Shown here piece after piece: positions 31,174 through 39,498 of a stretch of 64,000 nt of DNA. Numbering within the stretch: position 1 is the stretch's first letter; every line of letters begins with the position of its first letter. The DNA comes from JALZVT01 sp039029135. GTDB taxonomy: Bacteria; Pseudomonadota; Gammaproteobacteria; Pseudomonadales; Azotimanducaceae. The notes beneath the pieces are model-generated. The model was given only the letters and a program-made list of their open reading frames with translations, made no database searches and was not told the DNA's origin. A program made the position numbers and the translations under genes. The stretch covers positions 104,994-168,993 of the forward strand of contig JBCCGT010000011.1 of assembly GCA_039029135.1 (NCBI GenBank). The letters run 5' to 3'.

Positions 31174-33177
31174 TTAATCTCCATTGCCGCTGAACGCGAG
31201 CAGGCGGTCTTGTGTGTCTTGCTGTTTCTGGAGCGCTTTTCGCTGCCGTCCATGCATGCGCTCGATTTGCCACTTTCTGAGTCTGATGAGGGCGCGACTC
31301 AACCATTGCCCGTAGGCGGTATGCAGTCGCGGTGCGAGCCAAGCTCGCAGCGCTTGACTGCCGCTGCCATCGAACAGGGGATCATCCAGCGACCACAGAC
31401 AGCGCACCGAACCGGGACGCCCCTGGCGCGCGGTGCGACCAAACAGCTGCCGGTCGACGCGTAGTGAGTCGTTGAGTTCTACCGACAGCACGAGCAGCCC
31501 ACCGTTTTCTGCGGCGGCGCTAGATACCGGAATGTCCGTGCCGCGTCCCGCCATGTTGGTGGCCACGGTTACGCTACCGGGCGCGCCGGCCCGCGCGACG
31601 ATGCGTGCCTCGGACGCATCCTGGCGCGCGTTGAGCAGTTCATGGTCAATGTTTTCGCGCACCAGCTCTCGACTGATGCGCTCCGACAGTTCCAGACTGC
31701 GAGTGCCGATCAAAAGCGGCTGACCGTTGCCGCGACACTCGCGAGCGATCGCGGCACAGCGGCCGGAGATCGCGAGTACGTCTGCCACGACGTCGGTTCC
31801 GAGGTGCTCGACGCGCGACGGTCGATTGGGCGGTACGCGCACCGTAGTCATACCGAACAGCCGGGCGATCTCCCGCCGCACCTCCCAGCCGGTGCCCGTC
31901 ATCGCAGCCAGGTGATGGAAGCGGGGGAAAAAACGCTGGAACGACAGCGCCGCAATCACTTCGGTTTCGGGCTTGGGTTCGCAGCCTTCCTTGATCTCCA
32001 GCATGCTGTGCAGGCCGTGCTGCAGTTTCCGATCGGTAAGCACACGACCGGTAGACTCGTCGATCAGCAGCAGCTCGCCGTCGCGGACAATGTAATGACG
32101 ATCGCGCAGCAGCAGATGACGCGCGTAGAGCGCCTGAGAAATCATCGCCTCTCGGTAGCGGGGCATGTCCCAGACGCCGCCCAGGTTGCGCGTCAGGGTA
32201 ACCACCGCTTCCGCGCCGTCTTCGGTGATGCGGACATGATCGATCTCGTCGTCGATCAGGAAGTCCGCACCCTCGTGTAGCACAGCAGCGACGCTCATCG
32301 CCACGCTGGCCTGCGTACCGGCGACGCGATCGCGCGCTCTTTCGCGGGCGAGCACGAGGGGCGTGCGAGCTTCGTCGATCAGCACGCTGTCCGCCTCGTC
32401 GATGATCGCGAAGCACAGTCCCTGGACCATCGGCTCTTGCTGCGACACGTCGAGCAGTTCACCGAGATCACGCGACAGGCGGCCGCGGGTGGGCAGTTGG
32501 CGATCCCGCAGGTAATCGAACACGAGCTGCTTGTTGGTGCAGTAGACGACGCGGGCGGCGTGGGCCGCGCGCCGCTCTTCGTCCTGGGCAGACGACGTGA
32601 CGGCCCCGACGCTGACGCCGAACCACTGAAACAGCGGCATCATGTCGCGCGCATCGCGCTGTACCAGATAGTCGTTGATCGTAATGATGTGCACGGGGGT
32701 GCCCGAGGCGGCGATGGCGGCCGCTGCCAATGCGGCGGTCAGGGTCTTGCCTTCGCCGGTGGCCATTTCCGTCATGCGGCCATGCATGAGCGCCCAGGCG
32801 GCGAACAGCTGGACTTTGTGCGGCCGCAGATCCAGGGCGCGGTGACTCACCTCGCTAAGCAGCGCGATTCGCTCGGGCATCGGCGCGTCTTGTGCACTCC
32901 TGGCGCGTCGCCTCACCTCGGCGCTGTTCAGGGCGGCGAGCGCGACGGCGTGGTCTTCGGCTTCACAGTAGAGCGCGTCGAAGGTCGCGAGCGAGACGGG
33001 ACGGCGGAGCTGGTCGAGCCAGCGATAGCCTAGCTCGAGCGGCGAGCGCTCCTCGGCGCGCGCCGGATGCTGGCCCAACTTGAGCCCAGGCCGCGCATAG
33101 GTCGGCGCCGAGCCCGCGTCGAACATCGACGCGAGGACGCGCGGCCAGGCAGTTAACTGATGGGCAATCGTTTGCAA
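31174..33177 (-). CDS. SecA-like ATPase lacking the C-terminal third
   Basis: 667 residues from TTG 33177, which has AGGAG five bases upstream; the frame is open to 33501, overlapping the previous gene. All SecA motor motifs are present: Walker A ATGEGKT (residues 139-145), ITINDYLVQRDA, Walker B DEAD (260-263) in IIDEADSVLIDEARTPL, a crosslinking-domain stretch (FLIDDEIDHVRITEDGAEAV; DGELLLIDESTGRV), AAMTGTG, VATNMAGRGTDI and VDRQLFGRTARQGRPGS. E. coli SecA continues for ~290 residues after this point with the helical wing, two-helix finger and zinc tail; here only ~85 basic residues remain. It is therefore a paralogue, not the housekeeping SecA. The operon contains two membrane HlyD-type proteins and one periplasmic adaptor, so I infer a dedicated motor for export or assembly. 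Confidence 0.88.
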   Translation of the reverse strand: MQTIAHQLTAWPRVLASMFDAGSAPTYARPGLKLGQHPARAEERSPLELGYRWLDQLRRPVSLATFDALYCEAEDHAVALAALNSAEVRRRARSAQDAPMPERIALLSEVSHRALDLRPHKVQLFAAWALMHGRMTEMATGEGKTLTAALAAAAIAASGTPVHIITINDYLVQRDARDMMPLFQWFGVSVGAVTSSAQDEERRAAHAARVVYCTNKQLVFDYLRDRQLPTRGRLSRDLGELLDVSQQEPMVQGLCFAIIDEADSVLIDEARTPLVLARERARDRVAGTQASVAMSVAAVLHEGADFLIDDEIDHVRITEDGAEAVVTLTRNLGGVWDMPRYREAMISQALYARHLLLRDRHYIVRDGELLLIDESTGRVLTDRKLQHGLHSMLEIKEGCEPKPETEVIAALSFQRFFPRFHHLAAMTGTGWEVRREIARLFGMTTVRVPPNRPSRVEHLGTDVVADVLAISGRCAAIARECRGNGQPLLIGTRSLELSERISRELVRENIDHELLNARQDASEARIVARAGAPGSVTVATNMAGRGTDIPVSSAAAENGGLLVLSVELNDSLRVDRQLFGRTARQGRPGSVRCLWSLDDPLFDGSGSQALRAWLAPRLHTAYGQWLSRALIRLRKWQIERMHGRQRKALQKQQDTQDRLLAFSGNGD

Positions 33178-33368
33178 CCCGCTCCTCACTTGGTACTGCA
33201 GCGAGAACTTTCCATAGGCACGCGGTGCGTGCCCAACTACGGTGCGGTTAAGCCCAGTCTTTATACCGGATACGCAAGATGACAGACGTGATCTGCATTG
33301 CGGTTCAGGATTGCGCGGTGTTCCCGATCGCGCCTGTGCCGCTTCCCTCGGACGGGCGTGACCCAGTT
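33178..33368. other. 191-bp spacer between the M50/HlyD and SecA-like genes
   Basis: The spacer stays open in the SecA-like frame, so a longer N-terminus starting inside the upstream gene cannot be excluded. On the minus strand, a TATAAA hexamer at about 33261-33266 might serve an internal promoter, but no good -35 pairs with it. Confidence 0.35.
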
Positions 33369-35573
33369 CTAGACGGAAATGTGACCCAGGAACGCTTCCC
33401 GGAACCGGTTGGCCAGGCGCTGGCCCAACGGTTCCGAGGTGTGAACGAACTTCACCTCGGCATGCCCGCCGACCCGCAGCGGCGGCGCGGCAGCGGGCCA
33501 CTGCAGCTCGATCTCGAACGCGGGTTCCAGCAGATCTTGGCCATCGCCCCGAGGGTCGACGACCAGCGAGCCGCCGCCGGCGGTGGTGAGGCTGCTGGTG
33601 GGCATTCGGGCGGAGGGCTTCGGCGTCTGTCGTTCGATGCTCGTCGCATAGGTGAGCGCGTTTGCCTCGGCGAAGCGCACCTCGACGCGCTGCGGTTGGC
33701 GATTCAGCCGATCGATGCGCTGCTGGTCGATGGCTACCCGGACTTTGCGCTGCTGCGGATGGACGATAAAGGCTATGATCTCGCCGCGGTGAAAGTGGCG
33801 CCCCTCCGGCTCGATCGAGTCCTTCAGTGCCAGCCGGCCGCTCGTGCGGGCGCGCACGGACTGCTGTGCGAGGCGGGCTTCCAGCCTGCTGGAAGCAAGC
33901 CGGGCGGTGCGGATCTCCGCGTCAAGAATGCGGCGCTCCGCGCGCTGTCCGGGCGATAGTCGCTGTCGTTCCGCAATTTTCGCCTTCAGGAGGCTGCGGG
34001 CTACCAGGTGTTCCTTCCGCAGCTCGGGCTGTTCGCATACGAACAGCTCCTGGCCCATCTCGATGACCGCGGCTTCGGCTGGCACGAAGCGCACGATCTC
34101 GCAGTGTTCGGGCGCCCTGACGATCGCGTCATCCGGTAGCCAGACGATGCCGCGCGTCACCGTGGTGTACGGCAGTGGCACGTAGATCACGAGTGCCCAG
34201 GCCGTGGCGGCGATCAAGGCGGCCGCGCCGCTTGCGCGCACGCGGCCGGAACCGCGCTGGCGGCTTAGGAAGCGCACGAAGCGGACCGCTGGCCGGACGA
34301 ACAGGTTGAACAGGACCCACAGGCCGAGCAGTACGCCGATGAAGAAGAACTCACCGGACAGCCAATAGGCGATGCCCAGCATGAGCGCGAATCGGTAGAC
34401 GGTCGCCAGCGTACAGTAGCCAAACAACCACCAGCCCTCGGTGCTGTCAGCGGTCTCAAGCGGCTTGCTGGGTCGAATTCCCAAGAGTCCGTGCGCGAGC
34501 TTTTCTCGCGTATAGCGGATGGAACGCTTGGTGAGATTGGGTATCTCCAGCAGATCAGCCAGGACGTAGTAGCCGTCGAATTTGAGCAGCGGGTTGCCGT
34601 TGATGAGCAGCGTCGAGAGGCTGCCGATCAGGACGAGCAGCAGAGCTGCGTCGTGCAGCATACCGGCGTCGGTGAGTGACCACAGAATGGCGGCGAGGGC
34701 GGCGATACCCAGCTCTGCCATGATGCCTGCGGCACCCACCAGCATGCGCCGGCGTTTCTCGTTGAACAGCGATGCGGCGCTGGCGTCCACGTAGGGAATT
34801 GGCATCAGCACCATCAGCGCGACACCCCACTCGCCGACGGAACCGCCGTAGCGGCGCACGACCAGGCCGTGGGACAGCTCGTGGAACAGCTTCAGCAGCG
34901 GATACAGCAGCAGGATCAGCGCGTTTTGTGGCGCGAATGGGTCGAACGCGGCGAGTTCACCCATCAGGCGATCGCTCTGCGGCAGCGTCACCAGCAGCGT
35001 CACGATCGACAGTGCCACCCAGGCGAACAGACCCACCGGCGCGAACAGCCAACCGCAGTAGGGCGCGATGGCCGCAAGGACGCGATCTGGACTGCCGAGA
35101 TTGAAGCGCATGAACAGCGGATTCAGCAGCCGGGATTGGGTGTCGGCATCGGTGAACGCCTGCGCACGCGCGAACAGCTGCTCGGCGTCAAGCTTCCGAT
35201 CGATGACCAGTAACTCAGCCTCGTGCAGGGTCGCGAGCAGTTCGATGACCTCGTCCTGGGTGGGTGCGAGATCGCCGTACTCGCGCAGCGCGATGTCCCA
35301 GGCAGACTCGATGGTCAGGTCGCCGTCGAGACTGTTGAGCAGCTGAAAAGCCCGATAGTTGACGCGCTGGATGCCGCGCACCGAGGGACGGTGTAGCACG
35401 TACCAGAGCTCGCCGCGATAGCGATGCCTGCGCGACAGTACGTCGGGGGCAAGTCGCGCGCGCAGATCGCGCACGCGGTGCCAGTGCGCGCTGAATAGGG
35501 GGGCGTCGCTCAAGGGCGCCAACTCCACAGCTTCAGGCTCAGCCAATCGGTAAAGGCGTGGGTCCAGACCCAA
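33369..35573 (-). CDS. PqqD-like / M50 zinc metalloprotease / HlyD fusion membrane protein
   Basis: 734 residues; the start overlaps the end of the GAF-HlyD gene by 64 bp, so the two are translationally linked. Residues ~50-127 form a small winged-helix PqqD/RRE-like domain (YVLHRPSVRGIQRVNYRAFQ... LATLHEAELLVID), a fold that binds peptides in RiPP systems. Membrane helices and a site-2 protease core follow: HELSH at 231-235, MPIPYVDASAASLF, and the third zinc ligand region NGNPLLKFDGYY with Asp 333. After ~residue 450 one more helix leads to an HlyD-like periplasmic part (VTRGIVWLPDDAIVRAPEHC; coiled hairpin; lipoyl halves). It could cleave or recognise a substrate in the membrane and pass it to the adaptor. 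Confidence 0.87.
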   Translation of the reverse strand: MGLDPRLYRLAEPEAVELAPLSDAPLFSAHWHRVRDLRARLAPDVLSRRHRYRGELWYVLHRPSVRGIQRVNYRAFQLLNSLDGDLTIESAWDIALREYGDLAPTQDEVIELLATLHEAELLVIDRKLDAEQLFARAQAFTDADTQSRLLNPLFMRFNLGSPDRVLAAIAPYCGWLFAPVGLFAWVALSIVTLLVTLPQSDRLMGELAAFDPFAPQNALILLLYPLLKLFHELSHGLVVRRYGGSVGEWGVALMVLMPIPYVDASAASLFNEKRRRMLVGAAGIMAELGIAALAAILWSLTDAGMLHDAALLLVLIGSLSTLLINGNPLLKFDGYYVLADLLEIPNLTKRSIRYTREKLAHGLLGIRPSKPLETADSTEGWWLFGYCTLATVYRFALMLGIAYWLSGEFFFIGVLLGLWVLFNLFVRPAVRFVRFLSRQRGSGRVRASGAAALIAATAWALVIYVPLPYTTVTRGIVWLPDDAIVRAPEHCEIVRFVPAEAAVIEMGQELFVCEQPELRKEHLVARSLLKAKIAERQRLSPGQRAERRILDAEIRTARLASSRLEARLAQQSVRARTSGRLALKDSIEPEGRHFHRGEIIAFIVHPQQRKVRVAIDQQRIDRLNRQPQRVEVRFAEANALTYATSIERQTPKPSARMPTSSLTTAGGGSLVVDPRGDGQDLLEPAFEIELQWPAAAPPLRVGGHAEVKFVHTSEPLGQRLANRFREAFLGHISV

Positions 35574-37084
35574 AACACCGTCGCCTCACCCGCGCCGATT
35601 TTGGCTACGCCGGTGTGACCGGGTCGTAGGTCCTGCGGTGCGTCCAGCAGATCGGCCTCGACCCGAAAGCTGTTTGTGCCTTCGAACCCCTCGGCGATGG
35701 GATGGATCGCGGTGACGCGCAGGCTAAGCTCCTGATCGGGACTGGCGCGAGAGACGAATGTGCCCGTGGATCCGGGCTGCAGATAGCCGACGTACATCTC
35801 GCTCACCTGCAAGATGGCCTGGTAGTTCTTGTCAGGCGCGATCTCGAGCAGGGCTTCACCACGCTGTACGGGAGCGCCGAGAGATTGGGACAGATCGCCG
35901 CTCACGACGATGCCGTCGCGCGGCGCCACGATGTTGGCCCGCCCCAGCCGCTGTTCGACCAGCGCAAGCTCCGCGCGGGCCTGATCCAGGGATGCCTTGG
36001 CGATCGCAACCTCGCTGCGATCGCGCCCGGCCATGGCAACGCGCAGGGCGGTCCCCGCACTCTCGACCTCGCCCTGCCAGCGCTGCTGTTCCAGAGTCAG
36101 ATCCGCGGTATCGAGGGTGAGCATTCGATCGCCTTCGGTCACCAGGTCTCCGGGCGCTACGAACGTATCCCGGATGAAGCCGTCCATCGGCGCGCTGATC
36201 ACACGGTGCTCGATCGGGCGCAGTTCTCCCGCGGCCGTGACTCTGAAGTCCGTGGTTAAAAACAGGCTCGCGGTTAAGACCGCGGCGGCCAGGCTGCCGA
36301 GCAGCTTTGCGCCCACGAAACGCCGACCGAACAGCCACTCCAGCGAGCGCCGGGTGTCGCGGCGCAGCCGCGACATCGACGAGCGCTCTGCGTCCGCGCG
36401 CAGCGCAAGCAGTGGTGCGACCACGGCGGTGATCTGGCTGAACAGCTTTAGCGTGTTGGGTTGCCAGGGTGCGGCACTGGTGCGCTGAAAACAGAGCGCC
36501 CCGTAGGCGCGCTCTGCGTGACACAGCGCGATGGTAAAGATCTCTTTATCCGGCGCCTTGCCGGCGAGTTCGGCATGCGAATCGCTCGCGATGCTGGTGA
36601 CTTCGCGATTGTGTTTGCCCTGTTTGAATTCCAGCGCCTGGAGGCCGGTGTAGTGTATCGGCGCATCGTGGTCGATCGCCTCCAGCATGGCTTCCGCGAG
36701 GGCACGGTTTTCCTGCGTGGTCGGGTCGAAAGCGCCGTGTTGAGAGATCGCTTTGATCTGCACGTCGCGGTTTTGCAGCATGCCGATCGCGACCCGATCG
36801 CACTTGAAGCGCCTGCAGAGCTCGCCGGTGAGGCTGTGCAGGCTGGTGTGTAGCGTCGGTTCCTCCAGCAAATCGACCACGGTCTGCAGGACCGTGGCCT
36901 GGCGCTTCACCAGCAGCGCCTGTTCGGCTGCGGCCCGCTCGCGGGACGCGGCGACCCGCAGCTGCGGGGCCGTGCTTTGCTGTGGCTGTGCGGCGGTGCT
37001 TGCCCCTGCGTTCGCAGACAGCGTCGCGACGGCGTCCGCGCTCGCGTCGCCCGGGGTGTTCGCTGCACTTGTCGGTCGGGTCAC
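35510..37084 (-). CDS. GAF-domain / membrane helix / HlyD-type adaptor fusion
   Basis: 524 residues from GTG 37084, first gene of the putative export operon. After a low-complexity Ala/Ser/Thr N-terminus, residues ~60-245 form a cytoplasmic GAF-type sensor (LHSLTGELCRRFKCDRVAIGML; IALCHAERAYGALCFQR). A basic stretch precedes one membrane helix (LLGSLAAAVLTASLFLTTDF). The periplasmic part is HlyD-like: GELRPIEHRVISAPMDGFIRD, coiled hairpin, NIVAPRDGIVVSGDLSQSLG, and a beta-barrel ending GHTGVAKIGAGEATVFWVW. A cytoplasmic sensor fused to an adaptor is unusual and suggests signal-gated assembly. No ABC ATPase accompanies it. Confidence 0.87.
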   Translation of the reverse strand: MTRPTSAANTPGDASADAVATLSANAGASTAAQPQQSTAPQLRVAASRERAAAEQALLVKRQATVLQTVVDLLEEPTLHTSLHSLTGELCRRFKCDRVAIGMLQNRDVQIKAISQHGAFDPTTQENRALAEAMLEAIDHDAPIHYTGLQALEFKQGKHNREVTSIASDSHAELAGKAPDKEIFTIALCHAERAYGALCFQRTSAAPWQPNTLKLFSQITAVVAPLLALRADAERSSMSRLRRDTRRSLEWLFGRRFVGAKLLGSLAAAVLTASLFLTTDFRVTAAGELRPIEHRVISAPMDGFIRDTFVAPGDLVTEGDRMLTLDTADLTLEQQRWQGEVESAGTALRVAMAGRDRSEVAIAKASLDQARAELALVEQRLGRANIVAPRDGIVVSGDLSQSLGAPVQRGEALLEIAPDKNYQAILQVSEMYVGYLQPGSTGTFVSRASPDQELSLRVTAIHPIAEGFEGTNSFRVEADLLDAPQDLRPGHTGVAKIGAGEATVFWVWTHAFTDWLSLKLWSWRP

Positions 37085-37190
37085 CTTTCCCAGATCCGTA
37101 TAGTCGGGTGGACCGAAGGATTTTCGCGTTGGCCAGCGAGAGGCGACACAAGGCGCAAGCCGGCGTGTGACGTGGCGCAGCCAATCAAGG

Positions 37191-37219
37191 TTATCGTGTG
37201 ATCCAGTTCACACTACAAT
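37191..37219 (+). promoter_or_regulatory. Promoter with perfect CRP-type site between the export operon and the M13 peptidase
   Basis: TTATCG (37191-37196), 17 bp, TACAAT (37214-37219, five of six to consensus). The spacer contains TGTGA-N6-TCACA (37197-37212), a perfect match to both CRP/Vfr half-sites. Centred near -21 of the predicted transcript it would repress this promoter. It is ~115 bp upstream of the divergent operon start at 37084 and might affect that operon too. The 37085-37349 interval holds no gene. Confidence 0.5.
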
Positions 37220-37349
37220 GCTGCCGCGACGGACCCCGCACAGATATCTGTGGTCGTGGGTCCAGCGTGTTTGCTCGGCAAGGCGTCGAGCGCAGCGCCA
37301 GCATTCACGCAGGGTACGTACTGGTAAAAAGACAAGAGAGGGTAGGGCG

Positions 37350-39416
37350 TTGTATTGCATCAACTCAGGCCAGGTGTATCCGAAGGCGCGGCCGCGCGCG
37401 CTGCTTGTTCGCGGGCTCTGTGCCCTCGTGGTGCTGCAGGCCGCCGCGTGTTCGTCGACGGGCCCGATAGCGCCGCCTCGTAGCGGCCTTGAGGCCATCA
37501 CCCTGAGCGACAGCGTCCGTCCCCAGGACGACTTCTATCGCTACGTCAACGACCACTGGCTCAGCACCACCGAAATTCCGGCCGACAAGACGCGCTACGG
37601 CGGCTTTGACGTCGTCTACGACCGCACCGAGCTGCGGCTGAAGGGGCTAGTCGAGGCGGCGGCCGAGCAACCGGAAGCGGGCAGCGCCAGCCTTGCGCGC
37701 GTCGGCGCGCTCTACGCCAGCTTCATGAACACGGCGGAACGCGAGCGCCGCGGGCTGACGCCGCTGACGGAACTGTTAGGGCAGCTCGCCGTGCTGCCGG
37801 ACCACGAAGCGGTCGCTGCGGCCTTCGGCCGCTTGCAGCACCTCGGCGTGTCCGTGCCGCTCGCATTTTTCGTCGAGGCCGCCGCGGACGATCCCACGCG
37901 CTACTTGCCCTACTTCTGGCAGAGTGGGCTGGGGCTGCCGGATCGCAGCTACTATCTCGACGAGGGCGAGAAATACCAGGCCAATCGGGTGGCCTACGTC
38001 GAGCATATCGAGCGCATGCTGGTTCTGGCCGGGTTCGCCGCGCCGGCCGAGGCCGCGCAGACCATCTTCGACCTCGAGTTGCGGCTCGCGCAGCGGCACT
38101 GGACGCGGGTGCAAAACCGCGACCGCGAGCGCATCTATCGTAATCAGGTGACCTTCGCGGAACTCGATAGTCAGGGGTTCTGGCAGGCCGTTCTTGGCGG
38201 CGGCGGCTTCGGCGACGTGCCGCTTGGTGTCCTGGCGCAGGACGATTACTTCGCTGCGCTGCCCGCATTTGTCGCCGACGTTTCCGTGCCGCACTGGCGC
38301 CTGTACTTGCAGTACCACACGCTTGCCGCGTACGCGCCCTATCTTAGCGAGGCCTTCGTCGCAGAGAATTTTTCGTTCTATCGCCAGACGCTGCGCGGTC
38401 AGAGCGAACAGCGACCAACCTGGAAACGCGGCATTTCTCTCGTCAACGCACTGATCGGTGAGGATCTGGGCGCGCTCTACGTCGCGGAGTATTTCCCGGA
38501 ATCCGCCAAGGCGTCGATATCCGAGCTCGTCGAAAATCTGCGCGGCGCCTTCGCTGAATCGATCACGTCGCTCGCGTGGATGGGCGATGCGACCAAGCGC
38601 CAAGCGCTCGATAAGCTCGCAGCGTTCGAGTCGAAGCTCGGGTATCCCGACGATTTTCGAGACTATGGCATCGAGCTTGCGGCCGAGGATCTGGTGGGCA
38701 ACGTTCTGCTCGCGCGCGAGGCCGAGGGGCGTTTTGAAATCGACAAGCTGACGAAACCCGTCGATCGGAGCGAGTGGGGCATGTCGCCACAGACGGTAAA
38801 CGCCTACTACCGGCCGACGTTTAACCAGATCGTCTTTCCGGCGGCCATCCTGCAGCCGCCGTTCTTTGACCCCGACATCGACGCGGCGCTCAACTATGGC
38901 GCTATCGGCGCGGTTATCGGCCACGAGTTTTCGCACGGCTTCGACGACCAAGGTCGCAAGTTCGACGGCAGGGGTCGTCTACGCGACTGGTGGACGGCGG
39001 GCGACGCGCAGGCCTACGTCGCGCGCGCCGACAGGCTGGTCGCCCAGTACGACGACTACACGCCGCTGCCGGATACGCCCATCAACGGCCGCCTGACGCT
39101 CGGCGAGAATATCGGCGATCTGGCGGGTCTGACGATGGCCTATCGCGCCTATCGGCGCTCGCTTGGCGATCAGGACCCGCCGGTCATCGACGGGCTCACC
39201 GGCGATCAGCGATTCTTTGCCGGTTGGGCGATCGTCTGGCGAACACTGTGGCGGGATGCGGCTCTGCGCGAGCGCCTGGTGACCGACTCGCACTCGCCGG
39301 GCGAGTACCGCGTGATCGGCGTGATGAAGAACATGGATGCGTTTCACGAGGCCTGGAACACCCAGCCCGGCGACGGAATGTATCTCGCGCCGGAGCGGCG
39401 GGTGCGCATCTGGTGA
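37350..39416 (+). CDS. pepO: M13 family zinc metallopeptidase (PepO/neprilysin-like), lipoprotein
   Basis: 688 residues from TTG 37350, chosen because GAGAGGG lies eight bases upstream; the frame extends to 37167 and a GTG at 37371 is also possible. The N-terminus is a lipoprotein signal (LVRGLCALVVLQAAAC/SSTG). The catalytic domain has the family marks: NAYYRPTFNQIVFPAAILQP, VIGHEFSHGFDDQGRKFDG (HExxH with His 2x and Glu), and GENIGDLAG with the third zinc ligand Glu. The end QPGDGMYLAPERRVRIW is typical. M13 enzymes cut short peptides; as an envelope lipoprotein it probably degrades periplasmic or external peptides. Divergent from the export operon and sharing its control region. Confidence 0.93.
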   Translation: MYCINSGQVYPKARPRALLVRGLCALVVLQAAACSSTGPIAPPRSGLEAITLSDSVRPQDDFYRYVNDHWLSTTEIPADKTRYGGFDVVYDRTELRLKGLVEAAAEQPEAGSASLARVGALYASFMNTAERERRGLTPLTELLGQLAVLPDHEAVAAAFGRLQHLGVSVPLAFFVEAAADDPTRYLPYFWQSGLGLPDRSYYLDEGEKYQANRVAYVEHIERMLVLAGFAAPAEAAQTIFDLELRLAQRHWTRVQNRDRERIYRNQVTFAELDSQGFWQAVLGGGGFGDVPLGVLAQDDYFAALPAFVADVSVPHWRLYLQYHTLAAYAPYLSEAFVAENFSFYRQTLRGQSEQRPTWKRGISLVNALIGEDLGALYVAEYFPESAKASISELVENLRGAFAESITSLAWMGDATKRQALDKLAAFESKLGYPDDFRDYGIELAAEDLVGNVLLAREAEGRFEIDKLTKPVDRSEWGMSPQTVNAYYRPTFNQIVFPAAILQPPFFDPDIDAALNYGAIGAVIGHEFSHGFDDQGRKFDGRGRLRDWWTAGDAQAYVARADRLVAQYDDYTPLPDTPINGRLTLGENIGDLAGLTMAYRAYRRSLGDQDPPVIDGLTGDQRFFAGWAIVWRTLWRDAALRERLVTDSHSPGEYRVIGVMKNMDAFHEAWNTQPGDGMYLAPERRVRIW

Positions 39417-39498
39417 TTGACGCATCTGCCGTCGCGCTGACGCGGCGCCGGTCACAAACGCTCGGCCTGTTCACCGTACTGCCGCTAGGAGCCGTCGC

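Noticed and set aside
31174..33177. Housekeeping SecA
   Set aside because: It lacks the C-terminal third, is in an adaptor operon, and has no secM or mutT neighbour.
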